Below are positions 1 through 10,913 of a stretch of 64,000 bases of DNA, piece by piece. Each line of letters starts with the position of its first letter. Positions within the stretch are counted from its first letter, which is position 1. The DNA comes from Hondaea fermentalgiana (Eukaryota; Sar; Bigyra; Thraustochytrida; Thraustochytriidae): NCBI GenBank assembly GCA_014084085.1, contig NPFB01000004.1, forward strand, positions 101,096 through 165,095. The letters run 5' to 3'. The notes under the pieces are model-generated. The model did no database searches. It was not told the origin of the DNA and saw only the letters and a list, made by a program, of their open reading frames with translations. The translations under genes and the position numbers were made by a program.

Positions 1-1554
1 CAGGTCCCAGCCACGCGCCACGCGAGCCAGAACACGTTTCGTCATGGCGCGCACCATTTTGTCATCGTCGACATGAAGTACCTTTGCTCGTGCCCGAAAA
101 GGCTTAAGATTTGGGTTCTGAGCAGAGGCGGCCGCAGGATCCGGCGATGCCTCTGGAAGCGGAAGCGAGATACGGAAGCGCGAACCAGGGCAACCCGGCA
201 CGCCAGAGTCATACTCGTCGGTATCAAGATGGAGGAGACCACCCATTTTCTCGGCTAGAAGCTTGGCAAGGGCCAAACCAACACCAGTTCCTTGACGCAT
301 GGTGTCGAGCGTCTCTTGGTACTTTTGAAAAAGGTACTCACGTTCCGCGGTCGATATGCCGGGCCCCGAATCTTCAACAAAAATGTGAACCCAGCGCTCG
401 TGCTGAGCGTCACGTTCGGCGCGCACGCGCAAGAAGCCAGAGGTGACGAACCGCACTGCATTCTGCGCCACATTGTTCACAAGCTGAAGAAGCCGAAGCC
501 GATCAGCTTGCACCCACAGGTCCTCGGAGCACACGACCTCGGCCTCGACGCCTTCGTTCACATTGCGCTTCAAAGCAGCGTGAACGGGCTCGAGTACATC
601 CTTGCGCAATGACGTTGGCTCTGTGCGAAGTTCGAGCAAGCCGACGGAAAATCGGTTGAGGTCGAGCATGTTGCGCAGCATTTCATCAATGAAGCGCAAA
701 CTCACGTCCATGAGCTGGAGGTCATTGAGTATCCCGTTCAGAGGGCTCGTGAGGGGTGTCTGTTTTCTCAGACGTTGGTTTTCTTTGGCGACTGCAGCTT
801 GCACAAAGACGACCGCCGAACAGCAAACAGAGAGCGGATTTCGGATCTCATGCGCAATGAATTCATTAAGAGCGCGCTCCGCTGTCGTTGCTGCGAGTAG
901 TGCGGTATAGCGTTCCATGATGGCAGCATTGACGCTCATGGAGTCGCGATTCGCGCGATAGCGCACAATTGTTAGGTACAGAGCGGCGATAAGAACGAGG
1001 CAGACCGCGAAGAGAACGCCGCCGGGAACATGGTTTGCGAATCCGAGACCGAGGCCGCCCGCGAGGCCGGCAACGACGAGGGTGCAAGCGACAGCGAGAC
1101 GTTCCCCGGTGAGCCAGAACCAGGAGCTTCGAGCCTTTGTTGCCTGCGAAGTCGTCTCTGCGTCTTTGTTGCACTCGCGGACGAGAAAGGCTGGTAGGTC
1201 GAGCTCAAAATCTCGGGTGCTTTCTTCGGCGGGAAGATTGCGAACGCTCTTCGAGAAGATACCCGAGGCACCCTCGTAGCCATCGAGGAGGACGCTTTGA
1301 TAGCCGCTGCCGAGATCTCCGCCTTGCGTCCCGCTCTGTATGGTTCGAGGGGTCACGGCGACGCTGCTCAGGTCGAGGCCCTCAAAGTTCGTCACGAGCT
1401 GAATCCCCTTTGGCGCCACCAGCATCGGCGCCGCCAGGTGCGCTGCCGCGCTCGCCGCTGTGCCATCTTCGTCCCTGCTGTCGAGCTCGGAGTCCTCCCC
1501 GCCCGACGACAGCGTCTGCGCCGTGGCCTCGGAGACCTCCGTCCGCGAGCTCAT
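1..1554 (-). CDS. Membrane hybrid sensor histidine kinase (3'-truncated by window edge)
   Basis: An uninterrupted frame of 518 codons runs from ATG (1554-1552) off the left edge with no stop. An N-terminal region of about 140 residues without recognisable fold leads to WFWLTGERLAVACTL, then two closely spaced hydrophobic helices (about residues 140-190). The kinase core follows: H-box AHEIRNPLSV with phospho-acceptor His235, N-box LVNNVAQNA, G1 box EDSGPGIS and G2 box GTGVGLALAKLLAEKMGG. A response-regulator receiver domain begins at VLHVDDDKMVRA (about residue 494) and is cut after 25 residues, so its phospho-Asp lies outside the window. This is a two-component phosphorelay sensor with its own receiver, anchored in a membrane. 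The two helices are too close together to bound an extracellular sensor domain, so the signal is probably sensed in the membrane or by the cytosolic N-terminus. Ligand and partner are unknown. Confidence 0.9.
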   Translation of the reverse strand, partial: MSSRTEVSEATAQTLSSGGEDSELDSRDEDGTAASAAAHLAAPMLVAPKGIQLVTNFEGLDLSSVAVTPRTIQSGTQGGDLGSGYQSVLLDGYEGASGIFSKSVRNLPAEESTRDFELDLPAFLVRECNKDAETTSQATKARSSWFWLTGERLAVACTLVVAGLAGGLGLGFANHVPGGVLFAVCLVLIAALYLTIVRYRANRDSMSVNAAIMERYTALLAATTAERALNEFIAHEIRNPLSVCCSAVVFVQAAVAKENQRLRKQTPLTSPLNGILNDLQLMDVSLRFIDEMLRNMLDLNRFSVGLLELRTEPTSLRKDVLEPVHAALKRNVNEGVEAEVVCSEDLWVQADRLRLLQLVNNVAQNAVRFVTSGFLRVRAERDAQHERWVHIFVEDSGPGISTAEREYLFQKYQETLDTMRQGTGVGLALAKLLAEKMGGLLHLDTDEYDSGVPGCPGSRFRISLPLPEASPDPAAASAQNPNLKPFRARAKVLHVDDDKMVRAMTKRVLARVARGWDL

Positions 1555-2123
1555 GCTTGCTTCTCCTGGGTTTGCTGGCCAGCGGACGCCAGCGGAGGTG
1601 TACTATGTATTATTACACACCGTCGCGGTCACGGTCACGGCCTTTGCTACCCTCGCGAGCTCCCTTTTCGCAAGCGAGCAAGTGCAGAGCGAGAAAGCAG
1701 GCACGCATCCATTACGAGCCAGCAGGGGTCTGTCCACGCTTGGGAGGGCAAGGGCGGTCGCGTTGGATGGTTGCAGCGTAGCGCAGCACTCACGGGCGAT
1801 GCTGGTATGATGCACAATCTCGTGCGGACGAGCTGGCGCGGAATGTGGAGAGAGATCTGTCCCGACCCACGAGCCCACACGTATGGACAAAAGGCAAGGC
1901 GAAGGTCAAGGCTCGATCGGCCGACGTCCAGGAGACTGCTGGCTCGAGTGTACGAGACAAGGCAGGCAGGCAGGCAGGCAGGCAGGCAAAAACATGCCGT
2001 ACGCTCAGCATTCTGTCTGTCCATGGTAAAATCTGAATGCAAAGAGACAGAGGGAAGATTGGATAGATTGGAATCTACGTGCACGGCACATCCTGGTCGT
2101 GTTTTGATTATTCTTTTCTTCTT
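1555..2123. other. Intergenic region, head of kinase gene to tail of methyltransferase gene
   Basis: No convincing coding frame is visible. It should contain the promoter of the leftward kinase gene and the 3' end of the methyltransferase gene. A (GGCA)n microsatellite lies at about 1961-1987. Confidence 0.5.
1961..1987. repeat. (GGCA)n microsatellite
   Basis: Six to seven perfect tandem copies of the tetranucleotide, in noncoding sequence. Confidence 0.9.
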
Positions 2124-3320
2124 CTAGGGAACCGAAACAGCGGCCTTGTTCGAGACCTTTACGAAGCGGTAGTGCGCGACGAACCACTCGTTGCCCGGTC
2201 CATCGCGACCATTGTCGTACTTGAACAGCTCAGAGCAGGCCATGCAGAAAAGACGCCAGGCTTGGTATTTCTCCGAGGCTTTGTCGCCATAGCCTTCCTT
2301 GAAGAATTTGATGAGGTCGCCCCGGTTCGCATCAAGGTTTTCCAGCCAGTGTTCAAGGGTGCGCGAGTAATGCACGCCATTAATTGCCCATCGGCGATCC
2401 ACGCGAAGGTGATCATTGATGAAGAGAAAGAGATCGTACGAGGGCATTGTGCCGCCGGAGAAGAAGTTGTCCGACATCCAGCCGTCTTGAAAGTGATAGG
2501 GGACGTCGCGATGGCAAAAGACGTGGACCATGACCTTGCCATCATCCTTGAGCCATTTTGACATGTTTTTGAAGAGCATCCAGTAGTTTTTGACGTGCTC
2601 GAGCATCTCGATACTGCAGATGCGGTCAAAGGACGCTTCGGGAAGATCGAGATCGTTGACGTCGCAGGTCCTGATCTCGACATTGGAGAGACCGTGTTCC
2701 TTGGCGCGTGCCATGATGAACTCGCGTTGAGAGTTCGAGTGCGAGACACCGATGACCTTGAGGTTGGGAAAGTGCTTTCCAATATACAGGCTGAGCGAGC
2801 CCCATCCGCAGCCCAGGTCCAGAACATCGGCGCCGTCGGGGAGGGCGGCAAGTTCTGCGCGCTCGCAAAAGAGCGCGAGCGCGTGGTCCTCGGCCTCGGC
2901 GAGCGTCGTCTTTGCGTCCGGGTACTGGCAGCACGAGTACTTCATTTGAGGACCCATCTTTTTGATGAAAAAGTCGGCGGGGACCTCGTAGTGCTGCTCT
3001 GCTGAGGCATCGGTTTGCTCGGCAATGCCTCGGGTCTTGAGGTCTTGCACAAAGGCGTCAATGTAGTCTGCCTGCTGCTCCTGGTCTCCGTGGAAAGTGA
3101 CGGTGTTGATGGTCGACGCCAGGAGCTTGCGCATGCCGAGGCGGACGACTCGATCCGGCATGTACCCCTTTTCGATCATGGGAAGGAGCGCCGGCTGCAC
3201 GACATCGTTCACAAGTTTGTCCATGACGGTCTGGTTCCCCTCGCCCTTTTCTCGCAGCGCTGCGGCCTTGCTCACGGACTTGCTCTCCTCGGCCATCGAG
3301 CCTTCTTCGTGCAGCGCCAT
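2124..3320 (-). CDS. SAM-dependent methyltransferase, coclaurine N-methyltransferase-like / CFA superfamily
   Basis: 398 residues, ATG start, no intron. The SAM-binding motif I VLDLGCGWGSLSLYIG lies at about 166-181, preceded by the superfamily's YSCC motif at about 128-131. Further on are SIEMLEHVKNYWMLFKN and GGTMPSYDLFLF. The C-terminal half (HYSRTLEHWLENLDANR, WRLFCMACSELFKYDNG, EWFVAHYRFVK) matches the layout of the (S)-coclaurine N-methyltransferase-like branch of the cyclopropane-fatty-acid-synthase superfamily, which occurs in plants and many algae. No signal peptide or membrane helix is seen, so it is probably cytosolic. In plants the family N-methylates benzylisoquinoline alkaloids; in protists the substrate is unknown and could be an amine or a lipid. 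It is divergently arranged with a true CFA-synthase fusion gene starting at 5575, which makes a lipid-related role worth considering. Confidence 0.88.
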   Translation of the reverse strand: MALHEEGSMAEESKSVSKAAALREKGEGNQTVMDKLVNDVVQPALLPMIEKGYMPDRVVRLGMRKLLASTINTVTFHGDQEQQADYIDAFVQDLKTRGIAEQTDASAEQHYEVPADFFIKKMGPQMKYSCCQYPDAKTTLAEAEDHALALFCERAELAALPDGADVLDLGCGWGSLSLYIGKHFPNLKVIGVSHSNSQREFIMARAKEHGLSNVEIRTCDVNDLDLPEASFDRICSIEMLEHVKNYWMLFKNMSKWLKDDGKVMVHVFCHRDVPYHFQDGWMSDNFFSGGTMPSYDLFLFINDHLRVDRRWAINGVHYSRTLEHWLENLDANRGDLIKFFKEGYGDKASEKYQAWRLFCMACSELFKYDNGRDGPGNEWFVAHYRFVKVSNKAAVSVP

Positions 3321-5574
3321 GGTTCACGAACGTGCCCCTGCTTTGCTTTTTTGCTTGGCTTTGCTTTGATTCCTCGCTCGCTCCTCGCCCGCCTGCTTTC
3401 TTGTTCGCTCGGCGCGGTCGGCTGATTGATCGTTTGCGAGGTGCCTCTGCTGCTCACGAGGATGACCTTGAAGATGAGAAAGATAGAGAGACGTCTTGTT
3501 GTTGATGTTCTGAGGCCAAAGCGCGAGTAACTAAAAGATGAGAAAAGATCAGTCTTCGCCACGACCGCGAGCGCGGGACGCAGTTTCTTCACTGCATGCA
3601 ACGAGCGAGGCCGGCGAGGCCCGGCTGCTTCTTCCCTCCGCGCCTTTCCCGCATCCGCTCCCTCCCTCCGCGGCGTGACGGAGGCTGGATCCAGCGGCAT
3701 CATCATCGCGGAGTCGGCGCGGGAGGAGCAGGGGTTCGTCGCCGGCCGCGCCGACTCGGGGCGAGCCCGGGGAAGCGCGGGAAGGAAGGAGAACTCGACA
3801 GATAGTTTCAGGGGTCATCAGGCGACGCAAGGGACCCCGGCACGAGAGCGGGGAGCGAGCGAGGCAGCGAAGGAAGGCACGGAGGGAGAGGGAAGGTTGT
3901 TGTATCCTATTTAGGGATGGGCGCGCACGCCAAGGGGGGCTCGGCACGGAGGAAAAGAAAGGCGAGGCGAGGCGAGCCTCTGTCCCGCAGCGGCGGGAGA
4001 AGCGAGTGGGAAGAGCGGCGGCTCCTCCACACACTGCGGCATGATGTGGGCTGCTCGGGCCCTCATAAGTCACAGCGATCAGCAGTTAGTCTGTGGAACG
4101 CCTCCACGCTGTGTGGACCAGGACCGGTGCGTAGCTGTGGGTAACGGCGGCGTCGCCTCACAAGCCGGCGAGGTTCGTTCGTATTATCGCGCGCCTCGCG
4201 GCCAGTGGGGGTGCCCAGAAGCTTCGCGTGTTCGCGAATCCTGCTTTATTCGCGAAGCCCGCTTCGACTTTCCGGCCGCACGCGATCCTGATCATGACGG
4301 CCTCGACGCGGGCAGGTAGCCTTTGAGGGAGACGAGGAGCGGAGCGGAGTCGGTTCTGCAGAGTCAGTTGTGTCTGCGCGCGGCGGCGCCGCCCCGCAGC
4401 GCCCTGACACCTCCCCCCCCCCCCCCCCCCCCGCAGTGCAGTGCGGGCTGGTGTGTACCGCTTCCAAACGTGTACGCGATGCGCGCCGCAGTGCCGTGCC
4501 AGGGCCTGATCCTAAAAATATCCAACCTGGCCTACCATGGCCAACTATAAACTAACCTACCCAGCGCGTCCGTGGCTCTGCAGCCGTTCGCTCTCCCTCC
4601 TTTCCTCCCTCAATCCCTCCCTCCCTCGCCCGCCGCGCTCTCCCGGCCGGTCTGGCGTGCCGGGTCTGGTCTGTTCGGCGTCGACGCAGGCGGCCTACGC
4701 CTTCCTTCCTCGCAGGCACGCAAACCAGTCACTCACTCATCTTCCCGTTTCTCCCTTTCCCAGCTTACTTATACTAGCCCAAACACAGGCAGCTCCTCCG
4801 CGACGCCAAGTAGGAGGCAGGATTCTCGCGCAAGATCTTCGCCGCCTCGCGGTCGCGGCAACTCGTGCCAGGTCCGGCGGTCTTCTGCTGCTACTTCGTC
4901 GTCGCGTCGTCGTCTTCTTCTTCTTCTTCTTCGTCGTCGGGATCGGCGTCATCGCGGTCGTCTACCTCGAGCTATGGAGTGAGGGAGGGATCGTGCGTGA
5001 ATGGTCGGTCGAGTCCCGTTTCGATCATGGCGTTGAATAACCCCGAAGCGAACAGACGACAACCAGGCTGACGGAGAGACTGACAAAGCAAGCACTCGAA
5101 GCAAACCAACCATCGCGTCCAAACAAACCCCGAACGGCTTTGGGCGCTAGCGACAACAAGCGAGCGAGCGAGCGAGCGAGCGAGGGAGCGAGGGGCCGTG
5201 CCAACTCGACTCGACTCAACTCGACTCGACTCATCGGAGATCAACTTTCACGGGCGTCTGCACTGCCGAGCGAGCGAGGCGCAGCGCGAGGTCGAGCGCG
5301 CCGAGTCCAGCGCTGCACGACGGCGCCGCCGCTCTTCCGGTAGACGGAGCTCGTGCGCCTGGCCGACATCACGCGTCGAACTGCCAATTCCCTCCAGTGG
5401 ACTGGGACTGACTTGCACGGTCAGCAGCAAGAGCAATTTTAGCAAGAGCTGAGCATAGATTGCAGAGGAGCTGGCGAGGAGGATAGCAGACGCAGACGCA
5501 GACGCAGACGCAGACCAGAGCAGAACAGAGCAGAGCAAAACAGACCAGCATCGAGCGAGAAAAGGGGACAGATC
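3321..5574. promoter_or_regulatory. 2.25-kb divergent intergenic region between two methyltransferase genes
   Basis: The gap separates two outward-reading genes, so it must hold both promoters. It is GC-rich with several simple repeats: a C20 run at 4413-4432, a CTT/CGT-type run at about 4910-4940, (GAGC)n at about 5158-5184, (CTCGA)-type repeats at about 5210-5235 and (GCAGAC)n at about 5487-5517. The ORFs on both strands here are low-complexity Arg/Ser/Pro frames that look noncoding. No TATA box or specific operator can be named with confidence. Confidence 0.5.
4413..4432. repeat. Poly-C tract (20 nt)
   Basis: Uninterrupted run of 20 cytosines in the divergent intergenic region; its length may be unreliable in the assembly. 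Confidence 0.85.
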
Positions 5575-8500
5575 ATGACCTCGGAGCAGGAACAGAGGAC
5601 ACAGAATGTGGCCGTCGTGGGCTCCGGCATCGCAGGGCTCGCGAGCGCGCTCTGCCTGGCCCAGCAAGGATGCAAGGTGACTCTCTTTGAGCGCGAAGAC
5701 CGCCTCGGCGGACACTCGCTCACGTTCCCGGGCGAAGGCGACAGGCCGCCCGTGGATCTCGGATTCCAGGTCATGAACAACACAACCTATCCGTACCTGA
5801 CAAGCCTCTTTGACTCGCTCGGCGTTGATACCGAGCCGTCCGACATGTCTTTCGCCTTTAGCGTGGACGACGGACGCGTCGAGTGGAGCTCGGACGCGCT
5901 CTTTGCCCAGCCGGGCAACGCGCGCGACCCGGCATTCCTCTACATGCTGCGAGAGATCTTTCGCTTCGCGAACGCCACCGAGGTTCTTGATGAGAACAAA
6001 AAGGAAGAGTTCGACACGATGACTCTCGGCGAGTACCTTGATTTGCGCGGATACAGCGAGCGTTTCCGCTCAGACTACATTCTCCCCACCACTGCCGCCA
6101 TCTGGAGCGTGCCGAATGGCACAATGGAGCAGCACCCAGTCAAGCCACTTGTTGCGTTCATGGCCAATCATCATCTCCTCGCCCCGCTTGGAGAACGCCC
6201 TCGATGGCGCGTCGTTGCCCAGCGCAGCGAAGCCTACGTCGACGCCATCGCCAAGGAACTTGAGCGCCTCGGTGCTTCGATCCAGCTTGAGGCCGCGGTC
6301 AAGGCCGTGCGTCTCAACAAGAACCATGGAAACGAAGCCAAAAGTGGCGGCTGCCGAATTACCTTCGAGCAAAAGGGCAAAGAGGATGCCGAGGCGAATT
6401 TTGACCATGTCATCCTCGCCTCGCATTCCGATGTCAGCGCACGCATCCTTGGCGATGGCGACGCAGAGGCACCGTATACCGACCTCGTAAAGCGCGTTCG
6501 CTACCAGCCGAACCGGGTCATCCTGCACTCGGATGTCTCACAAATGCCCCGAGAGCGCGCGGCGTGGGCTTCCTGGAATGTCCTCGACAAGCGCGCGAGT
6601 CCTGATGCAGAGGGATCCCGACCTTCGCAGAACTCACGCGACATTTGCGTCACCTACTGGCTTAACCACCTGCAGAATCTGCCAGAGTCAGCACCGCTTT
6701 TGCTCTGCACACTCAACCCAATCTCCGAGCCTGACGCCGACAAGGTCATTTTCGAGACAACCTTGGACCATCCCGTCTTTGACACCGCGGCGATGGATGC
6801 CCAACGACAAATCAACAAGGCTCAGGCACAAGCCGATGCGGGTTCTCGCTCCCTATGGTTTGCTGGCGCCTGGCTTGGGTCGGGCTTCCACGAGGACGGC
6901 ATTCGCTCTGCCCTCGCCGTCTGTAAGGCGCTTGCCGGCTCGGTCCCGCGCTGGGCCGTACAAGTCGGGGCACCCGAGCATCCGGGTCTGCAGCTCATTC
7001 GCGGCCCTAGCCCTAGCAAGTCTGTAAGCCAGCGACTTGGCCTTCAGGTCTTCCAGGCCGTTGCGTCGCGAGGCATCAAGCGTGGCCACCTCGTCATGAT
7101 GCTCCCGGACGGTAATGATCTCCATTTTGGACGTGAATCTGCTGCTGATGCCAAGAGCCGTGGCGAGCCCACCGTGCGGATGCGCATTCAGGATCTCGGG
7201 ATGCTCGCCAAATGCGTCGCCGAGTCCGACATTGGCCTTGGCGAGGCCTACATGCATCGCATGTTCGACGTCGACGATCTGCCTTCGCTCTTCGATGTTC
7301 TCATCGTCAACAACCAAACGCTTCGCGAGACCCTTAACCCGCTTGGTCTTTCTGCAAACTCGGGTCTCGCCTCCTTTGCTGGGGCTGTCATGTACTGCAT
7401 CGGCAACATCGTCGAGCACATTCGTCATCTTGGCAACGACAACACCGTCACTGGATCGCGCCGCAACATCGAGGCACACTATGACGCGGGAAACAGCATG
7501 TACAAGCTCTTTCTCGATGACACACTTACGTATTCGTGTGGTCTCCATAGACGCGAGTACGGCGCAGAAAATGCTGCACCGGGCGAGGAGCTTCCGCTGT
7601 ACGAAGCGCAGCTGGCCAAGCTCGACAGCATCATTCGCAAGGCCGACTTGAAGTCTTCGGACCATGTTCTCGAGATCGGCTGCGGCTGGGGGTCGTTCGC
7701 CATCCGCGCAGCGAGCACAGTCGGCTGCAGGGTTACCGGTATCACCATCTCCACCGAGCAGCTCGCCGAGGCCCAGGCACGCGTTCGTGCCGCGGGACTC
7801 GAGGACAAGGTGAATCTCATGATTTTTGATTACCGCAAAATGGGCGTGCCGCAGCGGACCCGAGCGCAAGCTGGCAAAAAGAACACGGGAGGCGAGACTT
7901 TTTACGAGCAAGACCTGGCGCCCGGACACTTTGACAAGATCGTCTCCATTGAAATGCTCGAAGCGGTTGGTCATGACCACTTGCCCGAGTACTTTGAGAC
8001 CGTTGATCGCATGCTCAAGCCCGGAGGCCGCGCTGTGATCCAGGTTATCTCCATCAAGGACGACCGCTACGAAGAGTATCGACGCACCTCGGATTTCATT
8101 CGGCGATACATTTTCCCTGGAGGCCACATGCCTTGCGAGGCTTCCATTCGCTGGGCATCCGAGGAAACCGACCTCCTCCTTGGCAACGTAGACGACATCG
8201 GACCCGACTACGCTGTTACGCTGCGTATGTGGCGCGAGAACTTTGTCAAGAATCGAGATGCCATCCTCGCTTTGGGCTACCCCGAGACTTTTTTTCGTTG
8301 CTTCGAAATGTACTTTGCGTACTGCGAGGCAGGCTTTGCTCAAAAGTACATTCACAACTACCATCTCACCTTTACAAAGGACGAAAAGGCCAAGTCCGCA
8401 GTGCGGGCAGAGGAACGCGAGGCCGAGAGTGCTGCGCGGTACAACCGGACGGTCATTCCGGCTGTCTTGGCCATCATGGCACTGATTGCGAGCCTTTCGC

Positions 8501-10788
8501 TGACCCTCAACCCGTTAATTCGCGAGGTCATGTCCATTCTGTGCAGTGCCCTGCTCTTCACCTCACTCATTGGCGACTTTTTGCCACGCATCAACCCCGC
8601 CATGGACACAACCTCGCGCCGAGCCACACGTTTTGGAAAGCTCGTCGGGGTTCGTCTTGCGATTTCGCTCTCCATGTGTGTCATTGTGGCCGGTCTCATC
8701 GCCTTCCATGAGGTCCTGTACACAACACGACTTGCCGGTAGCGATGCCTACATGTCTTTTGATGCCGAAAACGTGAACAGCGAGATCGTCGCCGATGACA
8801 CGGGCTTTGTCAACAATCTCTCTGAAGGCCCAGCACCTGTCCTTCACTTTTGCAACTGGCAAAGCGCAGAGTCTTCTTGCCAGCGACCTGCAAACGCTGT
8901 CGCTGCTGCAGTGAGCACGGGAGTCGCTGAAGCCACGGGGAAGCTCTATGTGCGAAGCCCGATGCATTTTGTGGTTGGCTGTCTGGCGTTTGCGTCCGTG
9001 TCTCGCTTTTTGCTCGAACGCAATTTGATGAACGCTCTGCACGCACTCGCATTAATGATGCTGAGTGTGCTTTCGCTTTCGTCGAATGCGAAAATGTCCA
9101 CCTCGGCGCTCGGCCTCGCCATTGTTCATGGTGCCAGCGAGCTGCACGCCTCTATTAGCGCTGCGCGTACCTTGCTAGGACTCCGGGGCCTCATGTGGAA
9201 TGATAGTCTTTACCGCCGTGCTTGGAGCATTGACATTTCCAGCATGCTGATCATCCGCTGGGTTCCCGTGCCGGTGCTTTTGTCTCCGGTCATTCTCCGT
9301 GCGCCGTGGCCTGTTTTGCTTGCCATTTGCATGATTGCCGTTCGAGAGACTTCGGTGCTCATCGACACACTTCTCGCTTTGAAAGAGGATTACGAGAACC
9401 GCCTCAACGCAGCTGACCTCTTGGACCAGGCGCGCAACCGTGACGAGATCGTCAACGCCATGGTCGGTGAGAAAGCACGTCGCAACGAGGCTGCTGCTAA
9501 TGCTGATGCTAATGCTACTGCTTCCGTGGCACTTCGTACGTGATGAATCGACCTCAAGTGCGCACCTCGCACCTCGTTCCCATGTCGCTCGATAGTTCGC
9601 CAAAGAAAACTGCTTGGACAACTAACATTTTTGCTTCTTTTTACCCTTCTCAACATATGGCCGGCCTCCTTGTCTGCCCGCCCTTCATCTGCACGCTCTG
9701 ATTTACCTTTCAACTCACTCGCAGGTTCTGGAATTTACCATGGAACACTCTATCACCAGCGCAACAAGGTTGAAGGCGCTTCCCCAGCTCGGCACGCTTT
9801 CAAGTACAACGTTTGGATGGCCTTGGTGAATCTGGATGAGGTGAAACGAGGCGAAGCCTTTGACGACACGCAATTTATCAGCGCTAATCGTGCGAATATC
9901 TTTTCGTGGTGCCGCAAGGATCACTTTGTAGGAACCCAAGGAGTTGCTCAGCCACTTGATGAGTGCGTGCGGGATCTCGTCAAGGAGCGGACCGGGCGCG
10001 CCGTTTCCGCCAATGGCTCTGTGCTCCTACTTACCAACATTCGTTGCTTTGGATTTTCTTTCAATCCCGTTTCCGTGTACTACTGTCTCAATGCCTCAGG
10101 GACGGCTCTAGAAGCCGCCGTGCTCGAAGTTTCCAACACGCCTTGGTTACAGAAGCGAATGTACGTCCTTCCCTTCTTCGACGACGACGACGACGACTGC
10201 AAGCACAAAGACGACTTGAATGAAAAGAAACGTGTGTGGCGCTCCAAGTGGAAGAAGGACTTCCACGTGAGTCCCTTTTTCGACGTTTTCTTCAATTATG
10301 AGTGGGTTCTCAACCTTCCCCGGGAACACATCAACATCCGTGCTCTCAGCACCCGGCGAGATCCGGAGACAGACGGCGCAGACGAAGCTCCTGCGCGCAA
10401 AGACGAGCCGTGGACACAAGTGGTCGGCACGGCCCCAACTGATCTTTTGCAAAAGAGAAACGCTTCAGAGCAAGGTGACGAGGAGTCGGAGTCTCGTACA
10501 TTTATTGTCAACCTCAACCTGCAGCGAGCTTCGGCTAGCGAGCGATGGCGCCAACTGCTTCACCAGCCGCTCATGACTTTTTCCATCGTCCTGTACATTC
10601 ACGTGCACGCCTTTATTGTGATGGTTCGCAAGGGCTGCGCGCAAAAGTTGACGCCGCGAAACGCTCCGGGTCTCGGCCTCGGAGACGCCGCGCGACATTT
10701 ACTTATCTTCACAATTGCAGGTCTCGCAGGCATCTGGCGCATTCTAACAGCACCATTTGTCAAGACGCGGGCGCAAGCCCGGGTCTAG
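5575..10788 (+). CDS. FAD oxidase / cyclopropane-fatty-acid synthase / multi-TM / DUF1365 fusion, two exons
   Basis: Proposed as one gene: exon 1 5575-9535, intron 9536-9724, exon 2 9725-10788, 1674 residues. Residues 1-460 are an FAD-dependent amine-oxidase-like domain (VAVVGSGIAGLASALCLAQQG, then RLGGHS). Residues about 490-930 are a CFA synthase with its N-terminal extension: YSCGL (Cys655), VLEIGCGWGSFAI (about 698), SIEMLEAVG (Glu796) and the plant-type segment YRRTSDFIRRYIFPGG. FAD-oxidase/CFA fusions are known from plants; they transfer a methylene from SAM to acyl chains of membrane lipids. Residues about 950-1300 add several hydrophobic helices. Exon 2 encodes DUF1365 (SGIYHGTLYHQR, CFGFSFNPVSVYYC, VLEVSNTPW, FHVSPFF). 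The intron has GTACGT at its 5' end, a CTAAC branch-like motif and CTCGCAG; splicing joins the frames exactly. The exon-2 frame has no ATG before the DUF1365 domain, which argues against a separate gene. Confidence 0.85.
9536..9724 (+). other. Predicted GT-AG intron joining CFA-synthase and DUF1365 exons
   Basis: 189 nt. The donor GTACGTGA overlaps the apparent exon-1 stop codon. A CTAAC motif lies at about 9626 and pyrimidine-rich sequence precedes the acceptor CTCGCAG. The split codon C|GT restores Arg and continues into SGIYHGTLYH, the conserved start of DUF1365. Confidence 0.75.
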
Positions 10789-10913
10789 CTAAGAAGAGGA
10801 CTCTTTGGTGCAAATTTTCCTTTGGTAAGCTCGATAGCTCAAGCTGTCGACCCTTGCTTGTTTCTTGAATTAGCGAAAAAAAATCCGTCTTTGTTGTTGC
10901 TCTGTTATAATTT

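Noticed and set aside
3549..4073. Long minus-strand ORF rich in Ser/Arg/Pro
   Set aside because: Low complexity and no domain; the overlapping plus-strand frames look just as open. GC-rich noncoding sequence explains it.
9631..10788. DUF1365 as an independent gene starting at 9631
   Set aside because: The frame opens at TTG, its first 30 residues look like translated intron, and splicing to the upstream exon is in frame.
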